A stretch of DNA of 31,109 nucleotides from Corallococcus sp. CAG:1435 (GCA_000433775.1 HF998497.1:13947-45055), one strand, 5' to 3'. Positions 22,224-30,085 are shown, counted from the first letter of the stretch. The notes: a model not told the origin generated them from the sequence alone. Translations and numbers: made by a program.

Positions 22224-23388
22224 TGTTCACCTTTGTAACGACGGTTTCCGCACTGCCGTCGTCGAATGTTACAGTAAGTTTTTGCCCTTCCGTTACCTGA
22301 CTTGCCGAATATACCCTGCCTTTTTCGCTTCTTACGTAGGCGTAACCACGTTTAAGCACATTTGCGGGATTAGCCGCCGAAAGACGTGAAAGGATGTTTT
22401 GCATTTGCAAATTTTCCCTTTGCCATGCCGATTGCACACAGGCGTTTTGCCTTGCAATGCTTCCTTTGACCTTGGCGACGTTTTCATGCAAGTTCAACTT
22501 CAAAACGGAAGATATCCTTTGCAGGCTGTATTCCGTGCGGTTTTTGCTTTCGGAAAGTTGTTTTGCCACCACGTTTGACGCACGCAACAGACGTTGCTGT
22601 ATTGCGTTTATCACGGCGGAACTGTCCACCGTTACAAATTCTCCCGCTTCGGTGGGTGTAACGGCACGTTTGTCGGCGGCAAAATCGCACAGGGTGAAGT
22701 CCACTCCGTGTCCCACTGCCGAAACAACGGGCTTTTTGCACTGTGCAACGGCTCGCACCACACATTCGCTGTTGAATGCCGACAAATCTTCGTTGGAGCC
22801 GCCTCCACGTCCCACTATTACCACGTCCACGTCGCAGGAAGAAAAGTAGTTGACGCCCTGCGCTATTTCCAAATCGGCGCCCACCCCCTGCACTTTTACG
22901 GGGTACAGCAAAATGTCGGTGAAAGGCTGACGGCGGTGAATGACGTTTTCGATGTCGTGAATTACCGCCCCCGTGGCACTTGTTACCACGCCGATTTTGC
23001 GACAAAACACAGGCAAAGGTCTTTTGCGAACTTCGTCAAACAGTCCTTCCTTTTGCAATTTTTCCTTCAACTGCAAAAATTGCAGATATGCTGCGCCGTC
23101 GTTGCGGGAAACGGTGAGCCTGCGCACAAAAAAGGAAACTCTGCCGCTTTTTGTCCAGTAGTTTATTTTTCCTTCCGCCACCACCATTTTGCCCACTTCC
23201 GGTTGCGTTGCGCTTGCGTAGCAGAAACAGTCTATTGCGCTGTTTTCGTCTTTCAAGGAAAAATACCAGCCGTCACGGGAACTTTTGACGTTGGTTACTT
23301 CTCCGCAGACGGAAATGTCGTTGAGAACGCCGTCGATGTCAAAAACGCCGTGTATGTAGTTGTTGAGTTGCGTTACGCTTATTGTCAT
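22213..23388 (-). CDS. xseA: Exodeoxyribonuclease VII large subunit
   Basis: The catalytic subunit of exonuclease VII. With 391 residues it is at the short end of the family. The N-terminal OB-fold is clear (residues 1-100, VTQLNNYIHGVFDIDGVLNDISVCGEVTNVK), followed by the catalytic core with the family signature VIVGRGGGSNEDLSAFN and VVSAVGHGVDFTLCDFAADKRAVTPTEAGEF. The C-terminal part is a coiled coil that contacts XseB, ending with the usual VLKRGYAYV block. The start lies 14 bp after folD with a weak ribosome site; the end overlaps xseB. Confidence 0.95.
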   Translation of the reverse strand: MTISVTQLNNYIHGVFDIDGVLNDISVCGEVTNVKSSRDGWYFSLKDENSAIDCFCYASATQPEVGKMVVAEGKINYWTKSGRVSFFVRRLTVSRNDGAAYLQFLQLKEKLQKEGLFDEVRKRPLPVFCRKIGVVTSATGAVIHDIENVIHRRQPFTDILLYPVKVQGVGADLEIAQGVNYFSSCDVDVVIVGRGGGSNEDLSAFNSECVVRAVAQCKKPVVSAVGHGVDFTLCDFAADKRAVTPTEAGEFVTVDSSAVINAIQQRLLRASNVVAKQLSESKNRTEYSLQRISSVLKLNLHENVAKVKGSIARQNACVQSAWQRENLQMQNILSRLSAANPANVLKRGYAYVRSEKGRVYSASQVTEGQKLTVTFDDGSAETVVTKVNNET

Positions 23389-23401
23389 ACAAATACCGAT
23401 G

Positions 23402-24226
23402 TTACTTCAAACGGTTTTTTAGGCTTGCCTGCAACAAATTGCCGAACAACGCCGCACGGGTTATCGGCCCCACACCGCCTGGTACGGGAGAAACCATACG
23501 GGCAATGCCGTACACGTCAGCGCACACGTCGCCGCATGTTTTGCCGTCAACAAAACTCAGTCCCACGTCCACCACGATGCTTTTTTCCGTTACGAACTGC
23601 GCCGTGATGAGGTCGGCAACGCCGCACGCCGAAACTACAATGTCGGCACGCCTGCAAATTGACGGCAAATCCACCGTTTTGGTGTGGCACACGGTAACGG
23701 TGGCGTTGCGTTTGAGCATCATCAAAGCCAAAGGCTTGCCCACAGTGTTGCCTCTGCCCACAATCACCACGTTTTTGCCCTTCAAATCTATTTTGTAGTA
23801 GTCAAGTAGTTCCAACACGGCAAGAGGCGTTGCGGGATACAGACATTCCTGCCCCTTGTACAGTTTAGCCAAGGACAAATCCGACAGGCAGTCCACGTCC
23901 TTACCGACGCTTATGCAGTTGACGGCATGGGCAAATTCCTTTGGCAACGGTTGCTGTACAAGCACGCCGTCCACCGAACAATCTGAAGAAATTTCCGCTA
24001 TCAGTTGCGAAAAGCCTTCCGCAGTCATGCCGTCGGCAACAAAATTTTGCGTTTGGACGCCGTAGTCGGGCGCACTTTTGGCAATGGAATTGGCGTACTG
24101 CAACCAGCGTGGTTCGGAAAAACCAACTGTGGCGAGTTTGGGTGAAAAACCGCACTGCTTAACCGTTGTTGCCGTTTTTTGTTTCAATGCGTCGGCAACG
24201 GGACGCCCCAAAAGCATTTCACTCAT
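23402..24226 (-). CDS. folD: Bifunctional methylenetetrahydrofolate dehydrogenase / cyclohydrolase
   Basis: FolD interconverts 5,10-methylene- and 10-formyl-tetrahydrofolate using NADP. The 274-residue protein has the substrate-binding block GVLVQQPLPKE, the Rossmann cofactor block VVIVGRGNTVGKPLALMMLKRNATVTVCH and the C-terminal signature VDVGLSFVDGKTCGDV...PVPGGVGPITRAAL. The N-terminal half has LATVGFSEPRWLQYANSIAK, where family members carry the catalytic lysine. The start overlaps the end of nusB by 8 bp; the upstream CGGAG is inside nusB. It is the third gene of the operon. The N-terminal region differs from the usual VG..PAS.YV.. wording (here VGFSEPRWLQYANS), a minor point worth a look. 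Confidence 0.93.
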   Translation of the reverse strand: MSEMLLGRPVADALKQKTATTVKQCGFSPKLATVGFSEPRWLQYANSIAKSAPDYGVQTQNFVADGMTAEGFSQLIAEISSDCSVDGVLVQQPLPKEFAHAVNCISVGKDVDCLSDLSLAKLYKGQECLYPATPLAVLELLDYYKIDLKGKNVVIVGRGNTVGKPLALMMLKRNATVTVCHTKTVDLPSICRRADIVVSACGVADLITAQFVTEKSIVVDVGLSFVDGKTCGDVCADVYGIARMVSPVPGGVGPITRAALFGNLLQASLKNRLK

Positions 24227-24614
24227 TTTTCAGACTCCGTTCGTAGGCGGCAAGTATGCCGTTGACGTAGGAAACGCTTTTTTCGGTGGAATACTTCTTG
24301 GCAATGTCCACCGCTTCGTTGATAACTACGGGGTGAGGCGTGTCGCAGTTTTTCATTTCGTACAACGCAAGTTCCAAAGCGGCAAGGTCGGGACGGTAGA
24401 TTCGGTTGAGTTTGAAAGAACGGGAAAACTCCGCCACCACACTGTCCAGACTTTGCTTTTGACCAATAACGCCCTTCACCAGCGTGTCGGCAAAAGTCAA
24501 ATCTTCCTCGGTGAGTTTGTCGGCGTCGAACTGGGAAAAATCTCCGTCGTAGTCGCCGCTCATTAGGTAGGAATACACTTTGCAAAATGCCACTTCTCTT
24601 GCGTAACTTCTCAT
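24219..24614 (-). CDS. nusB: Transcription antitermination factor NusB
   Basis: NusB binds the boxA element with ribosomal protein S10 in rRNA antitermination. It is 131 residues from the ATG at 24614, which has GAGGATTG upstream; a longer reading starts at a TTG without support. The all-helical family is recognisable from REVAFCKVYSYLM at the start, VKGVIGQKQSLDSVVAEFSRSFKLNRIYRPDLAALELALYEM in the centre, and PHPVVINEAVDIAKKYSTEKSVSYVNGILAA at the end. It lies 52 bp after asp23, with an attenuator-like hairpin in that gap, and overlaps folD. Confidence 0.94.
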   Translation of the reverse strand: MRSYAREVAFCKVYSYLMSGDYDGDFSQFDADKLTEEDLTFADTLVKGVIGQKQSLDSVVAEFSRSFKLNRIYRPDLAALELALYEMKNCDTPHPVVINEAVDIAKKYSTEKSVSYVNGILAAYERSLKNE

Positions 24615-24632
24615 AACAATCCTCAAAAATGC

Positions 24633-24662
24633 ATAAAAAACCCTTTGATTTCAAAGGGTTTT
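24633..24662 (-). terminator. Attenuator-like terminator between asp23 and nusB
   Basis: On the minus strand AAAACCCTTTG and CAAAGGGTTTT pair perfectly over 11 bp around a 4-base loop and run into six U residues. It stands inside the operon, four bases after the asp23 stop and about 20 bases before the nusB ATG, so it may reduce expression of the genes after asp23. Confidence 0.83.
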
Positions 24663-24665
24663 GCG

Positions 24666-24995
24666 TTAGTTTTCGTTTACTTCAACGTCCACGACGTGCA
24701 CGTTCACGTCCTTGACCTTGAATTCCGTCATACTTTCGATAGTACCTTTAATGGTGTTTTGCAGACGGCTTGCCACATCGGAAACTTCCACGGTACACAG
24801 CAACTTTACAAACACATCCACATGCACGCTGTCGCCGTACTGATCGATTTTGATGCAGTCCTTTGCCTGACGTGAATTGTCGGCGTACTTGACCACGCCC
24901 TTGACTTCGCCCAAGGCGCAATCTACAATGTCACGCAGAATGTCGCTGCTGTAAACAAGTCTGCCCGTGCCGTCCTGTTTGGTTACTACTTTCAT
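24666..24995 (-). CDS. Asp23/Gls24 family envelope stress protein (YqhY-like)
   Basis: A 109-residue Asp23/Gls24-type protein. Family features include the opening VYSSDILRDIVDCALGEVKGVVKYA, the central IKIDQYGDSVHVDVFVKLLCTVEVSDVASRLQNTIKGTIESMTEFKVKDVNVHVVDV. In Bacillus the equivalent next to accBC and nusB (YqhY) helps control acetyl-CoA carboxylase; other members act on the cell envelope. GGAG precedes the ATG, and a strong sigma-A promoter (25024-25052) drives it. A terminator-like hairpin follows, so it is probably made in excess over nusB and the later genes. The yqhY-nusB-folD-xseAB order is conserved widely in Firmicutes. Which cellular target it regulates here is unknown. Confidence 0.9.
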   Translation of the reverse strand: MKVVTKQDGTGRLVYSSDILRDIVDCALGEVKGVVKYADNSRQAKDCIKIDQYGDSVHVDVFVKLLCTVEVSDVASRLQNTIKGTIESMTEFKVKDVNVHVVDVEVNEN

Positions 24996-25023
24996 AAAAT
25001 TTCTCCAAAAGTACTTTTGAAGT

Positions 25024-25052
25024 ATTATACCACATTCTTTTGCAAATTACAA
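25024..25052 (-). promoter_or_regulatory. Sigma-A-type promoter of the asp23-nusB-folD-xseAB-ispA operon
   Basis: Minus-strand TTGTAA (25047-25052), 17-base spacer, TATAAT (25024-25029). It begins right after the spoIIIAH stop, separating vegetative from sporulation transcription. Confidence 0.8.
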
Positions 25053-25054
25053 CC

Positions 25055-25531
25055 TTAAACGGACATTATTTTCACATACTCCGTGCCGATGCTCGTTTCC
25101 GTTGCAATGACGTTGTAGATGCGGACGGTGTCTTCACGGGAAAGTTCGTCTTTGTCCACAATTACGCTGACGTTGTCCGCTGCGGCGTTGACCGTAACCA
25201 AAACGTCGGCATATCCCTGCGCTTTCAGCAACGTTTCAAGAAGCAGTTCCGTTTCCATGGCGTCTACGATACTTTGTTTCTGCTCCAATGCCTTTTGTCT
25301 TGCCTCGGCGTACTCATCCCCTTCCATTTCCAAAATGGCGTTGAGTTCGGCAATTTCGTAGTTTCTGGTGGCAAGACGGTCGGCACGGGATGTTGCGAAA
25401 AAGCCCGTTTGTACGACTTCGTCGTCGCTTTCGTTGGGCTTTTGCGTAAGCAACGTAACGTTCAACACAGCCGCCGCTACCAGCACAAGCACCATCGTGA
25501 CCATGAGTGCAATTTTCTTTCCTTTTGACAT
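25055..25531 (-). CDS. spoIIIAH: Stage III sporulation protein AH
   Basis: SpoIIIAH spans the mother-cell membrane around the forespore and locks with forespore SpoIIQ to form the feeding-tube channel. The 158-residue protein has one membrane segment near the N-terminus (residues 7-28) and an extracytoplasmic ring-building domain (about residues 60-158). The central helical block AEARQKALEQKQSIVDAMETELLLETLLKAQGYADVLVTV is typical. AGGAGGAT precedes the ATG. It lies 12 bp after spoIIIAG and is the last gene of the spoIIIA set; the asp23 promoter follows. Length is shorter than the 218 residues of Bacillus, as usual in Clostridia. Confidence 0.93.
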   Translation of the reverse strand: MSKGKKIALMVTMVLVLVAAAVLNVTLLTQKPNESDDEVVQTGFFATSRADRLATRNYEIAELNAILEMEGDEYAEARQKALEQKQSIVDAMETELLLETLLKAQGYADVLVTVNAAADNVSVIVDKDELSREDTVRIYNVIATETSIGTEYVKIMSV

Positions 25532-25543
25532 TTCGGTATCCTC

Positions 25544-26038
25544 CTAACTTTTATATGTAAACACCTGCACTTTGTCCACGCTGACATCCAGCAGTGTTAC
25601 AACCACTTGTTTTATTTGCAGTTTGACGACGGCGTCATCGGCACCGTCGGCAATTACCACCACCCCGCAAATTGTGGGGGGAAGTTCCGCCAGCACCAAC
25701 GGTTTGCCGTTTACCAGCACCACGCTGTTGGTTTCCGTAACAACTCCGTTTTCCGTAACCTTTTCGCTGTCGTAGGCGTAAAGTTTTTCGTCGGTGGCGC
25801 TGTAGGAAATGGCAACACGCACGTTTTTGCATCCCTGCATCTTCTGAATTACACTACATATCTTATTTTCCATAGAGGCGATATATTCGTCAAATTGCGT
25901 TGTATCCTGAACAGTTTTGTCTACCTTTGCCGAAGTTGCAAAAACGACAATTACAAGTACAGCCCCCACAAGCAACGCCAGCCACAGTTCGATGTTTTTG
26001 ACGCTTTTGAATTTTTCTTTCAATTTTTTAATATTCAT
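25544..26038 (-). CDS. spoIIIAG: Stage III sporulation protein AG
   Basis: SpoIIIAG forms the large ring of the SpoIIIA-SpoIIQ channel. The 164-residue protein has a membrane segment (about residues 17-36) after a basic N-terminus, then the ring-building motif (about residues 85-160) containing GVVVIADGADDAVVKLQIKQVVVTLLDVSVDKVQVF. GGAGAG precedes the ATG. The gene is 12 bp upstream of spoIIIAH but 537 bp downstream of spoIIIAF, with a duplicated spacer between, unlike the tight packing of the operon in Bacillus and most Clostridia. A weak sigma-A-like promoter candidate lies upstream at 26066-26095. Confidence 0.93.
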   Translation of the reverse strand: MNIKKLKEKFKSVKNIELWLALLVGAVLVIVVFATSAKVDKTVQDTTQFDEYIASMENKICSVIQKMQGCKNVRVAISYSATDEKLYAYDSEKVTENGVVTETNSVVLVNGKPLVLAELPPTICGVVVIADGADDAVVKLQIKQVVVTLLDVSVDKVQVFTYKS

Positions 26039-26065
26039 ATTTGCTCTCCGTTATTCCTAGAAGAA

Positions 26066-26095
26066 AATATACCGAAAAATTTACCCGCACAACAA
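26066..26095 (-). promoter_or_regulatory. Possible promoter for spoIIIAG-spoIIIAH
   Basis: Minus-strand TTGTTG (26090-26095), 18-base spacer, TATATT (26066-26071). The match is moderate, and a sigma-E promoter would be expected for these genes; I saw none that is better. Confidence 0.35.
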
Positions 26096-26152
26096 GTTCC
26101 CTCTCCGCCTGCTTACAGCCTTTTTTCCAAAAGTGCGCTACCTCAAAAAAAA

Positions 26153-26506
26153 CGTCGGCTCGGTCAGACAAGTAACACACAATTTCAAGCGACAGGCAGA
26201 CAACGTTTTACGCCTGAGGCAAAGGTTTTGCAGCGACAAGACGGCAAAAGTAAAACAACGGCGAAACTGCACGACACTGTTTTTGCGCAATAACAGTAAC
26301 GACACCATGTTGCGCAAAGTTTATCGTCAAACTACACCGTCGGCTCGGTCAGACAAGTAACACACAATTTCAAGCGACAGGCAGACAACGTTTTACGCCT
26401 GAGGCAAAGGTTTTGCAGCGACAAGACGGCAAAAGTAAAACAACTGCGAAAATGTACAGACACTGTTTTTGTGCAATCACAGTAACGACACCATGTTGCG
26501 CAATGC
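26153..26506. repeat. ~185-bp unit duplicated inside the spoIIIA cluster
   Basis: Copy 1 is 26153 to about 26319, copy 2 26338 to 26506, offset 185-186. They are nearly identical from GTCGGCTCGGTCAGACAAG through GCAGCGACAAGACGGC to the end; one base is added and a few changed in copy 2. The unit ends with arms GCGCAA/TTGCGC; in copy 2 the first arm is GTGCAA, which still pairs by a G-U. No gene is supported between 26039 and 26574. Confidence 0.92.
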
Positions 26507-26510
26507 AAAA

Positions 26511-26530
26511 TGACGGACAGCCGTCAAAAC
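26511..26530 (-). terminator. Weak terminator-like hairpin after spoIIIAF
   Basis: On the minus strand TGACGG-CTGT-CCGTCA is a perfect 6-bp stem; the tail TTTTGC is only a short U-run. It lies 45 bases past the spoIIIAF stop. It may reduce read-through into spoIIIAG. Confidence 0.4.
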
Positions 26531-26574
26531 AGCAAAGCGTAAACAGTTCCCTGTCCTGCCGAAGCGTCGGATTT

Positions 26575-27000
26575 CTATGTTGCCCATGTGAAAGTAACGG
26601 AAAACCTGCACTCGGCTTGTAACACGGCTTGCCGTGCCTTTTCGTACAGTTGTTGAGAATACTTTTCCGTGAATACCACTGCAAAGCACCGCTTTTTGAC
26701 GTCAAAACTTACCGCAGGGGAGGCAAATCCGTTGTTTTTCAAGGCTTTTTGCAGTTTTTTCACGTCTTCCTGTTGCAAAGTTTCTATGTAATGGATGTAC
26801 CCTTGTTGTGGCTGTACGGAAACCTGCTCGGAAGGAATGTCCTGTCCGACAAAGTTCAACAGAGGCTGAACGACAACCAGCGTTACCACAATGCCGATTA
26901 CCGTTTTTACATATTTTTTTGTTTGTCCCACAGGCAGGATAACATCGCACAGCACCGTTAACAAGGCAATGCCCGCCACACTCAATACCCACTGTTGCAT
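26575..27000 (-). CDS. spoIIIAF: Stage III sporulation protein AF
   Basis: A mother-cell membrane protein of the SpoIIIA-SpoIIQ complex; it is thought to build one of the stacked rings. The 141-residue protein has two membrane segments at the N-terminus (about residues 5-22 and 31-51; pattern YVKTVIGIVVTLVVVQPLLNF) and a C-terminal extracytoplasmic domain with the HYIETLQQEDVKKLQKALKNNGF helix and a beta part. GGGGTG precedes the ATG, which starts 1-2 bases after the spoIIIAE stop. It is the last gene of the first spoIIIA block; the next gene, spoIIIAG, is separated by 537 bp. It is shorter than the Bacillus protein (about 206 residues) but not obviously truncated. Confidence 0.9.
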   Translation of the reverse strand: MQQWVLSVAGIALLTVLCDVILPVGQTKKYVKTVIGIVVTLVVVQPLLNFVGQDIPSEQVSVQPQQGYIHYIETLQQEDVKKLQKALKNNGFASPAVSFDVKKRCFAVVFTEKYSQQLYEKARQAVLQAECRFSVTFTWAT

Positions 27001-27001
27001 A

Positions 27002-28135
27002 TCACACCCCGTTTGCGCAACTTATTGCCACTATGGCAAGAATACAAAACATGAATGCCACCGCCACCACCAACACAGCCAAAAAGGTAAGACTTTTACT
27101 TATGCCGGAAAGCAACCTTATGTACCTTTCTTCCACAATGGGCTCGCTGACGGCGGAAAGCGCCTGCAACCCGAGATTTACGCACAGCAAAGTTACCAAA
27201 GGCTGCAAAGCCATGAAAAACACCACCAACATTCCCACCGCACCGAAGGCGTTTTTGATGAGGGATGTGCTGGCAACCACAATGTCGAACCCCTCGGAAA
27301 TGTACCCGCCCAAAATGGGAATGTAGTTTTTGGCGGCAAACTTGGCTGCCCTGTACGACACACCGTCCACCGTTGCGGCGGTTATTCCCTGCACGGCAGT
27401 GAAGGCGGAAAACAGCGTGAAGACAATTCCCAAAATCCACGACGAAGCGCTGTTGACAAAATCCGCCATTTTGGTAACACGCAAATCGGAAGAAATGTTG
27501 CTCACCACCACAAACGCCAGCCCGAACACGGAAAGGGGAAGCAACACCCCCTGCACAATGTTTATCACAAAGGAAGAATACATTACCATGGAAGGCTGAC
27601 ACACTGCAGAGGCGGCGTTTCCGCCGTTGGCAATTACCAAAGTCAGCAAAATGGGCATGGATGCGTCGGTCAGGGCGGCAACCTGCGAAAGCATTGTCTG
27701 CACCTGCCTGTAAGCGTCCACTACAAGGGACAGCACGGAAATTACCACCACGGTGATACCTACAAAGGAAATTACCTTTTCCGTTTCGCCGGAGATCAGT
27801 CCGTCGGATGTGTGCCGTGCCACACCGCAAATTACCAATACGCAAAAAATTGCCGCCAACTGCGGAAATATCTGAGAAACGGTACTTCCCGTCATGGACA
27901 AAAGTACCTCAAAAAAACTTTCCGCCGAATCCAACTCGCCGTTGATTATCTGCTTGACCTTTTCCACGAAACTTCCCAAAAAAGGGCGGGAAACTTCCTC
28001 CACCTCCGACAAGTCCAGATTGCCAAGCCCTTCTTCCACCTGATTTTCCAAGTCGTCCAGCGTGTCTGCAAACGCCGCTTGCGGCACAAATGCCAACAAC
28101 GCCACACACAGCAACAAAATGGCAAAGTACTTCAT
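27002..28135 (-). CDS. spoIIIAE: Stage III sporulation protein AE
   Basis: A polytopic membrane protein of the mother-cell side of the SpoIIIA-SpoIIQ channel. It has 377 residues from the ATG at 28135. A signal peptide-like segment (residues 1-23, ending in AAFAD) is followed by an acidic extracytoplasmic segment (DTLDDLENQVEEGLGNLDLSEVEEVSR) and about seven membrane helices. Family phrases include the PILLTLVIANGGNAASAV block and the C-terminal YIPILGGYISEGFDIVVASTSLIKNAFGAVG. The ATG overlaps the spoIIIAD stop (ATGA). The protein resembles transport permeases in topology; its substrate is unknown. Start choice avoids an 18-residue extension with no ribosome site. Confidence 0.95.
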   Translation of the reverse strand: MKYFAILLLCVALLAFVPQAAFADTLDDLENQVEEGLGNLDLSEVEEVSRPFLGSFVEKVKQIINGELDSAESFFEVLLSMTGSTVSQIFPQLAAIFCVLVICGVARHTSDGLISGETEKVISFVGITVVVISVLSLVVDAYRQVQTMLSQVAALTDASMPILLTLVIANGGNAASAVCQPSMVMYSSFVINIVQGVLLPLSVFGLAFVVVSNISSDLRVTKMADFVNSASSWILGIVFTLFSAFTAVQGITAATVDGVSYRAAKFAAKNYIPILGGYISEGFDIVVASTSLIKNAFGAVGMLVVFFMALQPLVTLLCVNLGLQALSAVSEPIVEERYIRLLSGISKSLTFLAVLVVAVAFMFCILAIVAISCANGV

Positions 28136-28518
28136 AACACAATTCCCTGCAACAAGGCAAACAGTTTTTCCACTATTGGCAAAACGCAAAACAATATGGA
28201 AATTTTGGAGGCAAGCAACACCTTGTCGCCTATACTTTTACAGTTGGCGTCCACGCAGATGTTGTTGGAAAATTCCGCAAGGTAGCCTATTCCCACCACC
28301 TTGACAACGCAGGTAATGGCTTCGCTGTCTATTCCTGCCGAAGAGGAAAAGTCGTAGAAAGCGTACACCACGTCAAACAGCCTGTCGCAAATGAAGATGG
28401 TCAGCAACACCGATGCGCACACCGTTATCACCAGCGCAAATTCGCTTTTAAGTTGTTTGAGCAACACCACGGCAACGACGGCAAACAGCGCAAACAACAC
28501 AATTTTGAGTACTTCCAT
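28132..28518 (-). CDS. spoIIIAD: Stage III sporulation protein AD
   Basis: A 128-residue membrane protein with about three to four membrane segments, typical for SpoIIIAD. Recognisable parts are the N-terminal VLKIVLFALFAVVAVVLLKQLKSEFALVI, the central YAFYDFSSSAGIDSEAITCVVKVVGIGYLAEFSNNICVDANCKSIGDKVLLASKI and a final hydrophobic helix. It forms a pair with SpoIIIAC in the channel's membrane base. It follows spoIIIAC by five bases and overlaps spoIIIAE by 4 bp. Confidence 0.94.
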   Translation of the reverse strand: MEVLKIVLFALFAVVAVVLLKQLKSEFALVITVCASVLLTIFICDRLFDVVYAFYDFSSSAGIDSEAITCVVKVVGIGYLAEFSNNICVDANCKSIGDKVLLASKISILFCVLPIVEKLFALLQGIVL

Positions 28519-28523
28519 GGCAG

Positions 28524-28718
28524 TTACAATTCAAAAAGGCTTTTAAGCGTGGCGTACAGTTGCGCCACCATGTCCAACAATATGACAAATGCGGCAATTA
28601 GTCCGGCAATGGACACCACCGTGGCAATTTCCTCCTTGCCTGCCTTTTTCAGCAACATACCGGAAAATGCGGTGATGATTCCCAACGCAACCAGTTTCAA
28701 AATAACGGTAAAATCCAT
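28524..28718 (-). CDS. spoIIIAC: Stage III sporulation protein AC
   Basis: A 64-residue protein with two membrane helices (about residues 6-23 and 31-55), the usual size. The pattern GMLLKKAGKEEIATVVSIAGLIAAFVILLDMV is the family signature, a positively charged turn between the helices. GGTGGG lies close to the ATG. It sits between spoIIIAB and spoIIIAD with very short gaps. Confidence 0.94.
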   Translation of the reverse strand: MDFTVILKLVALGIITAFSGMLLKKAGKEEIATVVSIAGLIAAFVILLDMVAQLYATLKSLFEL

Positions 28719-28727
28719 AACCCACCA

Positions 28728-29171
28728 CTACAAAAAAAGTATCCCTGCCATTGCGCCCAAAAGCAGTCCCGTCTTGACGTAGACGGAAGATTTTTTCGCT
28801 TCGGCGTCGCAATCTTTGAGGCAATCGGCAAACTGCGTTTCAAACATTTCCATGTGCTGCAACAACTCGTTTCCGCTGACGCAATCCAGATTGCCGAAAA
28901 AGTCCGCCACAAGTTTCTTTTGCAAAGCATTCATTTGCGGCAGTTTGCTTTCCGACAGGTAGTAGGCAAACACTTGGGAACAGTTCTGAGCAAATTCCGC
29001 ATTGAACTGTTTGAGTTCCTTTTGCTTGCCCTGTACGTTGATTTTAAGCAAGGCAACGTACCTCACCACGTCGGAAAACAGTTGCTGACGTTGCAAAACG
29101 CCCTTTTGAATGAACTTTCCGCACAAAAAACCGCACAATGTTGTGCAAATAAAGATTATTATGCCTGTCAT
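28728..29171 (-). CDS. spoIIIAB: Stage III sporulation protein AB
   Basis: A 147-residue protein with an N-terminal membrane helix (residues 3-19), a long helical domain resembling the type II secretion F-type fold (about residues 25-125) and a C-terminal membrane helix (about 128-146). It is slightly shorter than the Bacillus protein (171 residues). The start codon, 11 bp after the spoIIIAA stop, has no clear ribosome site, so it may rely on coupling to spoIIIAA. The F-type fold and the AA ATPase next door are the reason the complex is compared with secretion systems. Confidence 0.9.
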   Translation of the reverse strand: MTGIIIFICTTLCGFLCGKFIQKGVLQRQQLFSDVVRYVALLKINVQGKQKELKQFNAEFAQNCSQVFAYYLSESKLPQMNALQKKLVADFFGNLDCVSGNELLQHMEMFETQFADCLKDCDAEAKKSSVYVKTGLLLGAMAGILFL

Positions 29172-29182
29172 AGTAGTTTACG

Positions 29183-30019
29183 TTAAGCTAAATTCGTAAG
29201 TTGTTTGGATGTTTTTCTCAAATTTTGCACTGTCTGAATGAAAGTGTCCTGTTTCAAAAGTACAACGCTGTTGAAGACGTTTACTGCCTGTCCAAGTTTT
29301 TGGCGCACCTCTTCAACGCCGCTTGCGTGCAGGCTTGCAGCCACCTTTACTCCGCATGTAACGGCATTTTCCAAAAGGGAAATTTCCCATTGCGACAGTT
29401 CGTCGCACACAATCCAATCGGGGGACATCGTGCGCACAGCCACTTGAAAAGCGTACTTTTTGTCCGTGTAGCGAAAAACGTCGCAAAAGGATTTTTTGTC
29501 GAAACCTTCACAACAGGAAAGTTCGCCACGCTCGTCCACCACCACAACGTTGCAAAAAGCGGAAGTTTTGCAGGCGAAGTCCCGCAAAAAAGTAGTTTTG
29601 CCGCTGCGTGGCGGTCCTGCAACGATGAAACTGTTGTTGAGAGCAACATCCACGCAAGAGTGGTACTTTGCGGTGCGAACGCACACCGACGTGTACTGCT
29701 GAAACACTCCGTTTGCGCCCATCACGCCGCACACGCCTACCCTGCAACCGTCCGACATGGTGAAAAAGCCTTGCGCCAACATTTTTTCATAGGCATACAC
29801 CGATTGATTGCATGCTTTTTTGACAAACTCGTCGCACACGGATTGGAAGGTCAGCGCCCCTAAGCAAGAGGTTTGCAGGCAGTTTTTGCCCAGCCAAAAC
29901 CACTTTCCGCCAACGTTCAGGCGAATGGGTTTGCCGTTTCTCAAACGCACTTCACGCACGTCGGCGAGTTGTGAAATGAACTTCCCCGCATCCGAGGGCA
30001 AACACTCGAAATATTTCAT
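29183..30019 (-). CDS. spoIIIAA: Stage III sporulation protein AA, ATPase
   Basis: The cytoplasmic ATPase of the SpoIIIA-SpoIIQ channel, related to type II/IV secretion ATPases. The 278-residue protein starts at the ATG at 30019 (MKYFECL); a GTG start at 30055 would add 12 residues but agrees less with the family. The N-terminal domain has the typical REVRLRNGKPIRLNVGGKW. The Walker A motif GPPRSGKT is at residues 135-142, followed by a Walker B-like VVVVDERGE (158-166). Then come VAVRTMSPDWIVCDELS and VKVAASLHASGVEEV. A terminator hairpin (30062-30085) lies just upstream, so transcription must start between it and the ATG, but I see no convincing sigma-E promoter. Confidence 0.94.
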   Translation of the reverse strand: MKYFECLPSDAGKFISQLADVREVRLRNGKPIRLNVGGKWFWLGKNCLQTSCLGALTFQSVCDEFVKKACNQSVYAYEKMLAQGFFTMSDGCRVGVCGVMGANGVFQQYTSVCVRTAKYHSCVDVALNNSFIVAGPPRSGKTTFLRDFACKTSAFCNVVVVDERGELSCCEGFDKKSFCDVFRYTDKKYAFQVAVRTMSPDWIVCDELSQWEISLLENAVTCGVKVAASLHASGVEEVRQKLGQAVNVFNSVVLLKQDTFIQTVQNLRKTSKQLTNLA

Positions 30020-30061
30020 AAAACATACTATTGGACAAGCGGTGAAAATATGCACGCAAAC

Positions 30062-30085
30062 AAAATAAAAACGGCGATACCGTTT
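30062..30085 (-). terminator. Terminator hairpin upstream of spoIIIAA
   Basis: On the minus strand AAACGG-TATCG-CCGTTT pairs over 6 bp and runs into TTTTTATTTTG. It would block read-through from the efp side. Confidence 0.6.
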
